From Solibacillus sp. FSL R7-0668 (GTDB lineage Bacteria > Bacillota > Bacilli > Bacillales_A > Planococcaceae), in assembly GCF_038006205.1 (NCBI RefSeq), contig NZ_JBBOUU010000001.1:2172001-2236000 (forward strand): DNA of 64,000 nt, written 5' to 3'. The notes below the pieces were generated by a model. That model made no database searches, was not told where the DNA came from, and saw only the letters and a program-made list of their open reading frames with translations. Numbering within the stretch: the stretch's first letter is position 1; each line of letters opens with the position of its first letter. Below, piece after piece: positions 26,374 to 35,410 of the stretch. Position numbers and translations under genes: made by a program.

Positions 26374-27363
26374 ATGTTTCAGCCATTACAAAAAGGTGAT
26401 AAAATCGGTATTTTTTCTTCATCATACCCTGCAACCGTATTCGAAAAAAAACGTTACACGCGTGCGAAAGCTTTTTTGGAAGAAAAGGGGTTTGAAATTG
26501 TTGAAGGAAGTTTAACGGGGAAGGAAGATTTCTATCGATCTGGTACTCCAAAGGCCCGCGCTGAAGAATTGAATGCCCTTTTACGAGACCCTTCCATCAA
26601 AATGATCATGTCTACGATTGGTGGGACAAACTCAAACAGTCTACTACCTTATATCGATTATGAGGCATTTCGATACGCACCTAAAATGGTTGTTGGGTAT
26701 TCAGACACAACGGCGATTTTACTAGCACTCTTTGCGAAAACAAATATCCCAACCTTTTATGGACCAGCTCTCATTCCTTCTTTTGGTGAGTTTGAGCCGC
26801 TTGTTCACGATACGTACGATTATTTCGAACGCTATTTTTGTCATCCCATTCTACCGTATACGATTAAAAAATCCGCCTTTTGGTCAGATGAAAGACTTAA
26901 CTGGCTTGAATATGAAAAGCCAAAAACACTTTATGAAAATGAATGGATTGCAGTTAATGAAGGCATCGTCGAAGGACGCTTAATCGGTGGAAATAACAAC
27001 ACGATGTACGGCTTTATCGGCACCCCGTATTTCCCTGAAATCAAGCATGGTGACATTTTGCTTATTGAAGATTCACTAAAAGATGCAGCAACTGTTGAAA
27101 AGAACATTGCCATGCTGAAGCTACACGGCATTTTTGATAAGGTAGCTGCAATCATTCTCGGGAAGCATGAGCTTTTTGATGATGAGGGCACTGGCAGAAC
27201 ATCGCTTGATCTGCTTTTAGAGCAGCTTGATGGCAAATCCATTCCGATTTTAGCAGAAGTGGATTGTTCACATACGCACCCAATGTTTCCATTAGCGATC
27301 GGTAAAAAGATTCGTGTCAATACGTTTGAAAAAACAATTACTTGTATTGAGCGTTGGCTGTAA
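26374..27363 (+). CDS. S66-family peptidase (LD-carboxypeptidase / MccF-like)
   Basis: About 329 residues with the S66 signatures: an early GIFSSSYPA strand, STIGGTNSNSLLPYIDY (about 90-106), GYSDTT (about 118-123, with the nucleophile Ser), and a C-terminal catalytic Glu/His region (LLIEDS, HTHPMFPLAIG). GGTNSN is nearer to MccF, which cleaves the toxic nucleotide from microcin C-like compounds, than to murein LD-carboxypeptidase; the choice is inference. The start is ATG 26374 with AGGTGA upstream, rather than GTG 26365 inside that site. Confidence 0.8.
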   Translation: MFQPLQKGDKIGIFSSSYPATVFEKKRYTRAKAFLEEKGFEIVEGSLTGKEDFYRSGTPKARAEELNALLRDPSIKMIMSTIGGTNSNSLLPYIDYEAFRYAPKMVVGYSDTTAILLALFAKTNIPTFYGPALIPSFGEFEPLVHDTYDYFERYFCHPILPYTIKKSAFWSDERLNWLEYEKPKTLYENEWIAVNEGIVEGRLIGGNNNTMYGFIGTPYFPEIKHGDILLIEDSLKDAATVEKNIAMLKLHGIFDKVAAIILGKHELFDDEGTGRTSLDLLLEQLDGKSIPILAEVDCSHTHPMFPLAIGKKIRVNTFEKTITCIERWL

Positions 27364-27427
27364 ATATAAGGAACTAACTCTTTTTCAAAACGTCTTTTGT
27401 AAATAATAGACAAAAGGAGTTGTGAAT

Positions 27428-27892
27428 GTGGGTTATATCATGAATTTACGTAAAAAAATTGGCACCGACCCGATTATTATGGTTGGTGCCCGTGTATTAA
27501 TTTTCAATGAACATGACGAGCTATTAATGCAGCACCGAATTGACAATAGCTGTTGGGGTTTAGCAGGCGGCTCAATGGAATTAGGTGAAACGTTAGAAGA
27601 AGTTGCCTTACGTGAAATGTATGAGGAAACAGGTCTCACTGCACATCATTTAAAGCTATTTGCTATTTTCTCTGGCAAAGAATTTTACTATCAATATCCA
27701 CATGGTGACGAAGTGTATATCGTCTCGACAGCCTATATATGTACTGACTATAGTGGTGTCTTGCGCTGTGATCCTGAAGAAGTGAAAGATTTACAATTCT
27801 TTCATTTAGATGCGCTGCCGGAGCATATCAGCCCACCAGATGTCGTGGTGATTCGGGAGTATTTAGGGAAGTTGAACGAGGAAGGTGGTTGA
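27428..27892 (+). CDS. NUDIX hydrolase
   Basis: About 154 residues with a full Nudix box, GGSMELGETLEEVALREM then YEETG (about 40-62). Strands before and after fit the fold. The start is GTG 27428, eight bases after GGAG; a GTG at 27422 is too close. The small membrane gene at 27897 follows within five bases. Confidence 0.85.
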   Translation: MGYIMNLRKKIGTDPIIMVGARVLIFNEHDELLMQHRIDNSCWGLAGGSMELGETLEEVALREMYEETGLTAHHLKLFAIFSGKEFYYQYPHGDEVYIVSTAYICTDYSGVLRCDPEEVKDLQFFHLDALPEHISPPDVVVIREYLGKLNEEGG

Positions 27893-27896
27893 AAAC

Positions 27897-28082
27897 ATGC
27901 TCATGATGATTATTTTTTTACCAGCACTTTTAGCTATTTGCTTATTTTATGCGTACGCAAACTTGATTCAGAAAATGATTGATAAACGACAAACGCGTGA
28001 TCAAAAACGATTATGTGCAGCACTCACCTTTTTATTCGTTGCGGTTTTGATGTTTTGTATTTTGATGATACTTGGAGGCTAA
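27897..28082 (+). CDS. Small two-helix membrane protein
   Basis: 61 residues with hydrophobic segments at about 3-22 and 42-59 around a basic loop (DKRQTRDQKR). The start is ATG 27897 with GGAAGGTGG upstream. It probably shares the NUDIX transcript. Function unknown. Confidence 0.55.
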   Translation: MLMMIIFLPALLAICLFYAYANLIQKMIDKRQTRDQKRLCAALTFLFVAVLMFCILMILGG

Positions 28083-28100
28083 ATTGCGAGATATGAAAAA

Positions 28101-28134
28101 AACCAACCCTCTGAAATTTATCAGAAAGTTGGTT
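28101..28134 (-). terminator. Terminator of the repeat-containing exported protein gene
   Basis: AACCAAC...CTGA pairs with TCAG...GTTGGTT around a short internal loop. The minus-strand side continues into TTTTTTT. Confidence 0.75.
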
Positions 28135-28169
28135 ACTTCAACTAATTGGGAGCCCTTAAAATTTACTAA

Positions 28170-28586
28170 TTATTTAGCTTCTGTTGATGGTACTACTGGC
28201 ACTGCTTCTACCGATTTGCTTTGTTCTTCAAGCTGTGCCTTTAATTCATCGACTGTAATACCTTGTTCTTTAGCTAGCTCTTCTAAGCTAAGTGCTTCAC
28301 TTGAATTTGTCATGCCACCAGCGTTTTCAGCTGTGTTTGACACCATTGCACCTTCTGCTTGCACAGAATCCGTTACACTAGCTGCCTCTGTTAGCTTGCC
28401 TTCTTTTTCAAGCTGTGCAATTAATTCATCGACTGTGATGCCTTGCTCCGTTGCCATCTCTTCTAAGTTGACCGGTTCACTAGACTGTGCAGCGCCCCAC
28501 ATATCTGTATTACTCGCAGCATAAGCTGAGCCTGCAACGATTGATAAGCCGAACACCATTGACGTCACTACTGTTTTTTTCTTCAT
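28170..28586 (-). CDS. Exported protein with two EQGITVDEL repeats
   Basis: 138 residues with a signal peptide (1-24, cleavage after AYA). Two near-identical helical units follow: LEEMATEQGITVDELIAQLE at about 41-60 and LEELAKEQGITVDELKAQLE at about 100-119. The linker is Ala/Ser/Thr-rich. The units look like small helix-turn-helix peptide-binding or oligomerising modules, with no recognised family. An AGGAGG site precedes ATG 28586. It lies directly downstream of a two-component system and may be its target (inference). Confidence 0.65.
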   Translation of the reverse strand: MKKKTVVTSMVFGLSIVAGSAYAASNTDMWGAAQSSEPVNLEEMATEQGITVDELIAQLEKEGKLTEAASVTDSVQAEGAMVSNTAENAGGMTNSSEALSLEELAKEQGITVDELKAQLEEQSKSVEAVPVVPSTEAK

Positions 28587-28710
28587 TTTTATTTCCTCCT
28601 ACCAGGTTTTAGTCTCCAAATAGAATGTGGTAGCCCTACCTGTTCTATTGGATATCACCACTATAAAACAACCGGTGTTAAATTCATGTTAAGAGGAATC
28701 CGCGCTTATC

Positions 28711-29868
28711 CTATGCTTGCTCAAGAAAAATTTGGAAGCACGTGCACGTCCCACCAGCTTCATTGCTTGTCACTGTAATTTTCCCATTGTGCTTGTTAAT
28801 AATCCCCTCCACAATGGCTAGCCCTAAGCCCGAGCCCCCCATTGCACGAGAGCGTGATTGATCGACCCGATAAAACGGCTCAAAAATATTCTTAATTTCC
28901 TCATCTGAAATACCAATGCCCGTATCCTTTATTGCCACCATAATTTGATGATCCCTTGATTGAACTTGGATGTTTACCGCGCCGCCAGCATGATTATATT
29001 TAATCCCATTTTCCACAATATTATAAAACGCGCGATAAAGTAAATCGATATTTCCTAGTACTTTGTGATCCTCGCCTTCCAAATAAAGCTGAATCTCCTT
29101 TTCATCCGCAATCGGTGAAAGTTCAGCCACCACCTCTTGTAAAATCGCCTTCAAATGAATGGTTTCCTTCTCAAATTCATCATTCATATTGGTCATTTCT
29201 AATAAGGTCACGACAAGCTCGGATAATCTCTTTGTTTGCTTTTCAAAAATAGTAATTAGCTCATCATATTGTTCGATAGAATGGGTATTTTTCTTTTTAA
29301 ATACGTCGATTTTTGTTGTTAAAACCGCGAGTGGCGTTCGGAGCTCATGTGCTGCATCGGCAGAGAAACGCCTTTGCATCATAAATGCAGCGTTTAGTTT
29401 ATCCATCATTTCATTAAACGATTGTGTTAGTTCCGCAATCTCATCATGTGTTGGTGGTATGTCCATCGATTCAGATAAATTATGCACCGTTCGATTCTGA
29501 ATTTGACGGTTCAACGTCGTGAGCGGCTTTAGTACCTTGCCCGATACATAGTAAGTCAATGTGCCACCGACAACAATGACGACAAGCATATACAGCATAC
29601 TTTCAAACTGAAAATCCGTTCTTGCTTCTTGTGCATTGATCGACGGAGTAAGGGGCATTTCACTTGATGTTGTTTGGAAGCTGTCCATTGCCTCCCCTTT
29701 CTTATCCACCTGTTGAGCCGGCGTTGAAGAGGTAGCAACTGCATCAATTTTTGTCGCCATATTGCCAGCAGACAGATTGAGAATGACCGTAAGCCCAACA
29801 CAGCAAAGGGTTAGCAAAATGACCATCATTGCCGTAAGTCGTAGCCGTATGGGCATTTGTTTAAACAT
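28711..29868 (-). CDS. Two-component sensor histidine kinase
   Basis: 385 residues: membrane segments at about 13-33 and 90-112 bound a short extracellular part. A HAMP linker (about 113-165), the DHp box DAAHELRTPLAV with the phospho-accepting His at about 175, and an ATPase domain with N (VENGIKYN), G1 (DTGIGI) and G2 (GGSGLGLAI) boxes follow. It partners the response regulator immediately upstream, whose stop overlaps its start (TAATG). The stimulus is unknown. Confidence 0.88.
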   Translation of the reverse strand: MFKQMPIRLRLTAMMVILLTLCCVGLTVILNLSAGNMATKIDAVATSSTPAQQVDKKGEAMDSFQTTSSEMPLTPSINAQEARTDFQFESMLYMLVVIVVGGTLTYYVSGKVLKPLTTLNRQIQNRTVHNLSESMDIPPTHDEIAELTQSFNEMMDKLNAAFMMQRRFSADAAHELRTPLAVLTTKIDVFKKKNTHSIEQYDELITIFEKQTKRLSELVVTLLEMTNMNDEFEKETIHLKAILQEVVAELSPIADEKEIQLYLEGEDHKVLGNIDLLYRAFYNIVENGIKYNHAGGAVNIQVQSRDHQIMVAIKDTGIGISDEEIKNIFEPFYRVDQSRSRAMGGSGLGLAIVEGIINKHNGKITVTSNEAGGTCTCFQIFLEQA

Positions 29869-30551
29869 TAGTTATCACCCACATTTTTCGACATATAGTA
29901 GCCCTCTCCAATCTTTGTACGGATTGGATCATACTCTAAAAGCGCCTTCACTTTTTTTCTTAAGGTTGCGATATGCACTCGAATCGCGCCACTAAAGCTA
30001 TCCGCACTAGCATCCCAAACATGCTCAATCAATTCTTCTTGACTGACCACCTTTTCCTGATGAAGCAGGAAATATTCAAGCAATGCCAATTCTTTTTTCG
30101 TCAGGTTTAGTTCATTTTTACCGACAAAGACCATTCGTTTTGATAAATCCATACTTATATCCCCGCAAGCTAAACGGTTATTTTCCTGTACAAATTTGCG
30201 CCGGATTAAATTTCGGATTCGTGCCTCCAATTCCGCAAAGGCAAATGGTTTTGTTAAATAATCGTTCGCCCCGATGTCTAATCCTTTGACTTTATCAAGT
30301 ACACTGCCCCTTGCACTAAGAATGAGCACTTTTACGTCATTATTATGTGCTCGAATTTTTTCTAGCACCTCAAAGCCGTCCATTTTAGGCAGATTGATAT
30401 CCAATAATATTAAATCATAGTCGCCAACGTAGGCCAGCTCATACGCATCATCGCCATTACTACAAGTATCGACTGCATAGCCTTCGATTCGAAGCCCCTC
30501 TGTAATCGCCTCCTGTAAATCGATTTCATCTTCCACTACAAGTATTCTCAT
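29868..30551 (-). CDS. OmpR-family response regulator
   Basis: 227 residues. The receiver domain has acidic residues EDE near 7-9, the phospho-acceptor in LILLDINLP (Asp about 51) and K in LTKPFAF (about 101). A winged-helix DNA-binding domain occupies about 130-222 and ends GEGYYM. It starts at ATG 30551 after AGAGGTG. Encoded with the kinase downstream in one operon; the target genes are not obvious apart from the nearby exported protein. Confidence 0.9.
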   Translation of the reverse strand: MRILVVEDEIDLQEAITEGLRIEGYAVDTCSNGDDAYELAYVGDYDLILLDINLPKMDGFEVLEKIRAHNNDVKVLILSARGSVLDKVKGLDIGANDYLTKPFAFAELEARIRNLIRRKFVQENNRLACGDISMDLSKRMVFVGKNELNLTKKELALLEYFLLHQEKVVSQEELIEHVWDASADSFSGAIRVHIATLRKKVKALLEYDPIRTKIGEGYYMSKNVGDN

Positions 30552-30649
30552 ATCGTAAACACCTCTATTGTTTAGTTTACCATGATGCGTGTTAAATCTT
30601 TGTTAAGTAGAAGTGGCGGAATCTGAATTGGTCGTATAGCCCCAATGCC

Positions 30650-30997
30650 TTAATCAACCATACTGGCACGAATTTTTTTTGGAATCATCACGACTTTTGT
30701 AGTTAAATCAACAGAGCCAAAGCTTTCATCAATGCATTCATCCCAGTATTCTAGATGCTTTATATCGATCCAATGAGTTGAATCATCAACATTCGCTCCA
30801 CCTTCTCCATGAACGGAATACCAATATAAATACTCTTCACCATTCAAAATTTCATGAAAAATCGTTTCCACATACATTTTTTCACCTTCAAGTGTAACAA
30901 GTACATCTTCCATATGCGCATTCAAAAAATTTAACCATTCTTGCACTTTGGCAGTTTTACCAGGCTTTACACGATAGCGCGTCAATTCCACATTCAT
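30650..30997 (-). CDS. DUF6176-like protein
   Basis: 115 residues, soluble, beginning MNVELTRYRVKPGKT. It has the pattern of DUF6176 proteins (dimeric alpha/beta-barrel-like, with a conserved W-S/Y-V-H segment: YWYSVHGEGG). The start is ATG 30997 with GGGGGA upstream. It lies 12 bp after the DUF2087 gene and is probably co-transcribed. Function unknown; the family name is from memory. Confidence 0.6.
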   Translation of the reverse strand: MNVELTRYRVKPGKTAKVQEWLNFLNAHMEDVLVTLEGEKMYVETIFHEILNGEEYLYWYSVHGEGGANVDDSTHWIDIKHLEYWDECIDESFGSVDLTTKVVMIPKKIRASMVD

Positions 30998-31009
30998 CTA
31001 AGTATCCCC

Positions 31010-31747
31010 CTATTTCTTCACCCAATATTCCGAACCGTCATTACTGCGCTCCATAAAGCCGTACTCAATTAAATGCCGGCGCAATGAGACAAAATCGACA
31101 TGGACGGTTTTTAATATTTCATTTACTTCTTTTTCAGCATAATGTTTGTCCGTTTCAAAGCGCTTTAAAATATGCTGCAATAGAATCAGCTTTTTCTTTT
31201 CCTTACTTGGAATCGTATCAATCCCACCATCTAACCCATTTTTGAAATACGTTGCTAACACCTTTTCACGTTCATTTTCTTCAATCCCATAACGTTCATC
31301 CACTTGTCTCGCCCCTTTATGAATCGCGTAGTGCTCTGGATTTTTCATGAGCTGCATTAACGCGATAAAAATTTTGGCTTGCTTTTCCTTTTCACGTAGC
31401 TTAAATCGATGCTGTCGAACCGTTGAGACACTCGTCAAATTACTCGCTGCGACAATTTCCTGATCCGACTTTCCTTCAAAAAAGTATTGCAGCATATCAA
31501 TTTGCACATCGGATAAGCCCGTCACCTTTTTATCAAGCGCCAGCAACGCATGAAATGGTGAACGATGTACTTGTTCTAGATGCTTTTTCATCATGCCCTC
31601 CGCTGTGAAAAAGCGCCCCTCATATGGAAATACTTCATGTGCATCATATTGCTGTGAGCAAAATAAGCATTCATAACAATCCTCGCGCAGTTCATAGCCC
31701 TTCTCCAACACATCAACCGAAATATTCTGAATATCCAAATTAATCAC
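31010..31747 (-). CDS. DUF2087 / HTH-domain transcriptional regulator
   Basis: 245 residues. The N-terminus has a CxxC pair (CYECLFC) and a later H-x4-H (KKHLEQVHR), suggesting a zinc-finger-like site. LSDVQIDMLQYFFEGKSDQE and following (about 77-115) is a LuxR-like HTH. The C-terminal DUF2087 domain spans about 170-245 (HVDFVSLRRHLIEYGFMER). A GTG at 31747 lies within AGAGGTG; a TTG three codons later is an alternative start. Confidence 0.72.
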   Translation of the reverse strand: MINLDIQNISVDVLEKGYELREDCYECLFCSQQYDAHEVFPYEGRFFTAEGMMKKHLEQVHRSPFHALLALDKKVTGLSDVQIDMLQYFFEGKSDQEIVAASNLTSVSTVRQHRFKLREKEKQAKIFIALMQLMKNPEHYAIHKGARQVDERYGIEENEREKVLATYFKNGLDGGIDTIPSKEKKKLILLQHILKRFETDKHYAEKEVNEILKTVHVDFVSLRRHLIEYGFMERSNDGSEYWVKK

Positions 31748-31914
31748 CTCTACAAAAATTTATACTATATATTTATTTAATTGTAAACAAAATTAAAATA
31801 ATTTTAATTATAATAAACAAAATGTTATTTCGTTTATAAATTCAAAGTGTCGTTTCTAAAATAATAAATATGGGGGTGATTTATCTAATCATCTTCTGTA
31901 TCGCTTCGATGTGT

Positions 31915-32090
31915 GGGGAGTTATTTGCGACTTTTGAGTTTTATTTGCGAAATTTCCGGTATATTTGCGATTTCCATAGGTTATTTGCGAAATTATGAAG
32001 ATATTTGCGATTTTTAACATATATTTGCGACTACCTAAAAATATCCACCACTTTTTAATAAAACCGCAAGTCATGCTCAACTTAAGGTAA
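31915..32090 (+). repeat. Phased-repeat element E5 (ATTTGCGA subfamily)
   Basis: ATTTGCGA begins at 31923, 31943, 31963, 31983, 32003 and 32023, exactly 20 bp apart. The tail ACCTAAAAATATCCACCAC, TTTAATAAAACCGCAAGTC and ATGCTCAACTTAAGG parallels that of E6. The five spacers match those of E6 in order (CTTTTGAGTTT against CTTTTGGATTT, AATTATGAAGAT against AAATATGAAGAT). The two arrays therefore descend from one ancestor rather than arising independently. Confidence 0.88.
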
Positions 32091-32151
32091 AGGCCCCATA
32101 ACATTCCATATTTTGTTATACTATTCATTAACAATATTTAGGGGGTTTACT

Positions 32152-33018
32152 ATGACCACTTCTGAACAGCTTACAATTGATCAATTAGAAGAAGCGGCAG
32201 CCTTTATTGCCGCGCTAAACACTAACAAGAAGTTTCATATTGGATTTTGTGATACGGAAATAGAAGATATTTTAAACGACCTACACGAGGATTTTATCGT
32301 AGAAAACCAAGTGAATATCTTTGTTTCGCGTCATGCAGGTCATATTACAGGACTCGTAGGTTTTGATATTTACGACGGAATTGGCGAAGTTTGGGGACCG
32401 TTTTCAAGTGAACAGCATGCCGAAAACCAGCTACAGCTTTGGCATTTTGCGACTGCAAAAATTGATGAAATCAGGAAATTTATATTTTTTATTAATAAAG
32501 AAAATACATTTCAGCAGCAATTTATGGATACAATTGAGGCAAAAAAATCGAGTGACGAATTGTATTTAAAACTTGCAAAAGCAACTTTTCAGCCTGTTGA
32601 AGCGGTTGAAAGCAAGCCCTATTCTAAACAGGATTTCGCACAATTTGAAGCCATTCATTCACAGGAATTCCCGAATACATATTATAGTGCGAAAACAATT
32701 GTAGTAAAGCTTCATCACAGCGCGAATCAGCTTGTTATATTGAAGGAAAATCATAGAGTACAAGGCTATGCCTACTTTGAAACCGATGACACGCAACAAT
32801 CTTCGCATTTAGAATTTATAGCAATTGCACCGGACTACCGCGGGCAAGGTCTTGGCAAACAGCTTTTAAATGAGGCGTTAACACTGATTTTTAAAAATGA
32901 AGCCATTACGCAAGTGACATTAACGGTAAATAATACGAACACGGAAGCCAATCGCCTCTATTATCAAACCGGCTTTCAAAAGGTTGATGCGCTTGTGAGT
33001 TATCTACTTACATTTTAG
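32152..33018 (+). CDS. GNAT-family protein with two acetyltransferase-like domains
   Basis: About 288 residues. The C-terminal half carries the acetyl-CoA loop RGQGLGKQLLNEAL at about 231-244 and FIAIAPDY before it. The N-terminal half looks like a degenerate GNAT (GEVWGPFS). The start is ATG 32152 after GGGGG. The next gene begins 15 bp downstream with an alpha/beta hydrolase, then a DUF2785 gene, so a three-gene operon is likely. Confidence 0.78.
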   Translation: MTTSEQLTIDQLEEAAAFIAALNTNKKFHIGFCDTEIEDILNDLHEDFIVENQVNIFVSRHAGHITGLVGFDIYDGIGEVWGPFSSEQHAENQLQLWHFATAKIDEIRKFIFFINKENTFQQQFMDTIEAKKSSDELYLKLAKATFQPVEAVESKPYSKQDFAQFEAIHSQEFPNTYYSAKTIVVKLHHSANQLVILKENHRVQGYAYFETDDTQQSSHLEFIAIAPDYRGQGLGKQLLNEALTLIFKNEAITQVTLTVNNTNTEANRLYYQTGFQKVDALVSYLLTF

Positions 33019-33033
33019 AACGGAGAGTTAACG

Positions 33034-33846
33034 ATGTGGACAATTTATGGAGATACGACCAGTTCAATGGCGATAGTTGCCATCCCTGCTTTAGGTGAGC
33101 GGAAAGAAATGTTTATTCATCTGGCAAATGAAATGAACAATATAAAATGGATTGTTTTTGATTTACCCGGTAGTCATAAGCAACGACAAGCAGATGATTC
33201 AATACCAACATTTTGTAAATTAATCAATGAGGTTTTGATGGATCAGCAAATAAAACAAGCCCATTTTATCGGAAATTCATTGGGCGCATGGGCGATTCAA
33301 GCATTCGCTACCATGTTCCCACATAAGGTTCAGTCACTTGTGTTATTAGACGGTGGGCATTATTTTTTAGGGGAATGTGGTGAGGAACACGAAGACATAG
33401 AACTTGCTTCCAATATTGAATCTTTCGAGGATATCCATAGCGCAGTTCATGAATTAGCTCATTCTATGACCCATTTGGAAAAGGAAGCATATGAGAATTT
33501 TGAACAATATTTTTTAGGAAATTATATTTTACATAATGGCTTTTATGCACATCATTGTGACGAAATAGCCTACAATTCTCTTTCTAAAGAACTTTTGACT
33601 AAAAATTACTGTTTAAAACAAGCTGAAATTCCGATACAGCTTGTTATAGCTGATGCTTCAGCAGATGATTTTTCTAAATCAAAAGCACATGATTTTATAA
33701 AGCAATTCCTCCATGCCCATGTTTGCTTTCTTGAACATGGACAACATTATTTACCATTAACAAACACGACAAAACTTGCTGCTATATTGAGAAGTTTTTA
33801 TGAACTATATTCAGGAGGAATATTCAAAAATGAATCAACCTATTAA
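33034..33846 (+). CDS. Alpha/beta hydrolase
   Basis: 270 residues with the nucleophile elbow GNSLGA (Ser at about 84) and VIADAS (about 207-212) for the acid. The terminal His is in EHGQHYLPL (about 233-241). It resembles small esterase/MhpC-like hydrolases, substrate unknown. It starts at ATG 33034 after GGAGAG and overlaps the downstream DUF2785 gene by 17 bp. Confidence 0.8.
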   Translation: MWTIYGDTTSSMAIVAIPALGERKEMFIHLANEMNNIKWIVFDLPGSHKQRQADDSIPTFCKLINEVLMDQQIKQAHFIGNSLGAWAIQAFATMFPHKVQSLVLLDGGHYFLGECGEEHEDIELASNIESFEDIHSAVHELAHSMTHLEKEAYENFEQYFLGNYILHNGFYAHHCDEIAYNSLSKELLTKNYCLKQAEIPIQLVIADASADDFSKSKAHDFIKQFLHAHVCFLEHGQHYLPLTNTTKLAAILRSFYELYSGGIFKNESTY

Positions 33847-34636
33847 AGTACTAGAACAAATAAGTAATAAATCATTTAATCCTAACTTTGAAAATCTAGA
33901 TCAATTACTCTCTTATATGTTAAACAATATCGGTAATCCCGATCCATACATTCGAGATACCCTCATTTACAGCGGCTTTTGCGAGCTCATTTTAAATGAT
34001 CATCTTACGGATTCACAGCTTATTTTCATTGCGGAAACTTGTTGTGATGATGCGCATCTTTATTTCAACATCAACGAACAGCAAAGTGATGCGGTGCTGA
34101 CGCGTTCCTTTTCAGCACTTGCTATTCAACTCGTGTTATACAAAGACCAAAGCGAACGATTTTTACCGCAACCATTGGCAATACAAATACTCACTAAAAG
34201 CATCGATTACTTAAAATTCGAGTACGATTACCGTGGTTATATTGAAAACAAGGGCTGGGCGCATAGTGTGGCACACGGGAGTGATTTACTTGCTCGGGCG
34301 GTTTCCCATCCCTTATTTGATGAAGTTTCCTCATTAGATGCCGTGCTTACTATCGTGCAAAAATGTTTGCAAACCGATTATGCCTATATCGACGAGGAAG
34401 ACGAGCGCATGATGCCTATTTTCGATGCCTTATGCGAAAAAGGGCTTTCCGACGATTCTTTAAAATATTGGCTTCAAAAGTTACAGCAATCAAGACATGA
34501 AGATGATTTAAAGCATTATCGCATGCATTGGAATATTAAAAAATTCATGTATACGCTTTTTGCCCATTGCGTTCGAAACGGAAAAAATGAGCAAACAACG
34601 AACTGGATTTATTCGGAATATATTTGTGTGAAATAA
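33830..34636 (+). CDS. DUF2785 protein
   Basis: About 268 residues, largely helical. It holds the DUF2785 hallmarks YRGYIENKGWAHSVAHGSDL at about 135-154 and IRDTLIYSGF near 40. The family function is unknown. The start is ATG 33830 with AGGAGG upstream, inside the end of the hydrolase gene, so translation is probably coupled. Confidence 0.72.
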   Translation: MNQPIKVLEQISNKSFNPNFENLDQLLSYMLNNIGNPDPYIRDTLIYSGFCELILNDHLTDSQLIFIAETCCDDAHLYFNINEQQSDAVLTRSFSALAIQLVLYKDQSERFLPQPLAIQILTKSIDYLKFEYDYRGYIENKGWAHSVAHGSDLLARAVSHPLFDEVSSLDAVLTIVQKCLQTDYAYIDEEDERMMPIFDALCEKGLSDDSLKYWLQKLQQSRHEDDLKHYRMHWNIKKFMYTLFAHCVRNGKNEQTTNWIYSEYICVK

Positions 34637-34700
34637 TATTTGAAGCGCTTATTTGTAGCTATATAACATCGTTGTATACGCTCATTTTGAGAAAAAATTA

Positions 34701-34738
34701 CCAACTGACTTTAATCAATATCGATTAAAGACAGTTGG
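34701..34738. terminator. Bidirectional terminator between convergent units
   Basis: CCAACTG-ACTTTAATC pairs with GATTAAAG-CAGTTGG with one unpaired base. The minus-strand arm continues into TAATTTTTTC. Confidence 0.85.
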
Positions 34739-34791
34739 TGTATTTGCTATTTTTCAATTTACTATAAAAAAAGTTCCGACTATCAGACATT

Positions 34792-35151
34792 TCATTCAAA
34801 TAATTCATCATCTGAAATATCCCAATTCGCTGCTTTTTGATAAATTTCTTTATCTTCATCTGTCGCAAAATCTTTGAAATCATGCTTTTTTACGCCGTTC
34901 GCTTCAGCCTTACGTATGCGCTCTCCCATTTTCAGCTCAATAATTTCCTCTTGCAGCATCGCAATTGCTTCTTTCATTAACTGATAATCCTCGATTGATA
35001 ATAAAACCGAATCTGGTTTGTTGTTTTCAAGAATTAGTCGTGGCGCTATTTTTGCACTTTTTCTTAAACCTGAAAAATTACGAGCAGCTTCAGAAGCAGC
35101 AATTAATTGTTCAATACCAAACCCTTCGTTAAATGCTTGCATCTTTGCCAT
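34792..35151 (-). CDS. Phd/YefM-like antitoxin, no adjacent toxin
   Basis: 119 residues. The segment FSGLRKSAKIAPRLILENNK to SVLLSIEDYQLMKEAI (about 26-66) matches the DNA-binding half of Phd/YefM antitoxins. The C-terminal region is acidic (DISDDELFE), as expected for a toxin-binding tail. It starts at ATG 35151 after GGAGGG. No RelE/Doc-like gene lies on either side, so it is an orphan regulator or its toxin was lost. Confidence 0.68.
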   Translation of the reverse strand: MAKMQAFNEGFGIEQLIAASEAARNFSGLRKSAKIAPRLILENNKPDSVLLSIEDYQLMKEAIAMLQEEIIELKMGERIRKAEANGVKKHDFKDFATDEDKEIYQKAANWDISDDELFE

Positions 35152-35410
35152 TGTGTTGCCCTCCTCATACTTTGCTTACTGTAAATACATCATATTATAG
35201 CGTAAAGTTTCATGTTTTTTTATACATAAATTTCAAGTTTCTGAATGACATTAGCTCTTCGGTATTGGCAAAACGGTTGAAGTATAGCCTATTTTGCAAA
35301 GAAACAACATAAATCATTCCTAAACTATCGCAAAGGTCGTTTCTTTCATTTAATATGAATTTAATAACATTGAAAATTCAAAACTTTTTAATTAAATCGG
35401 AGGCAATCAA

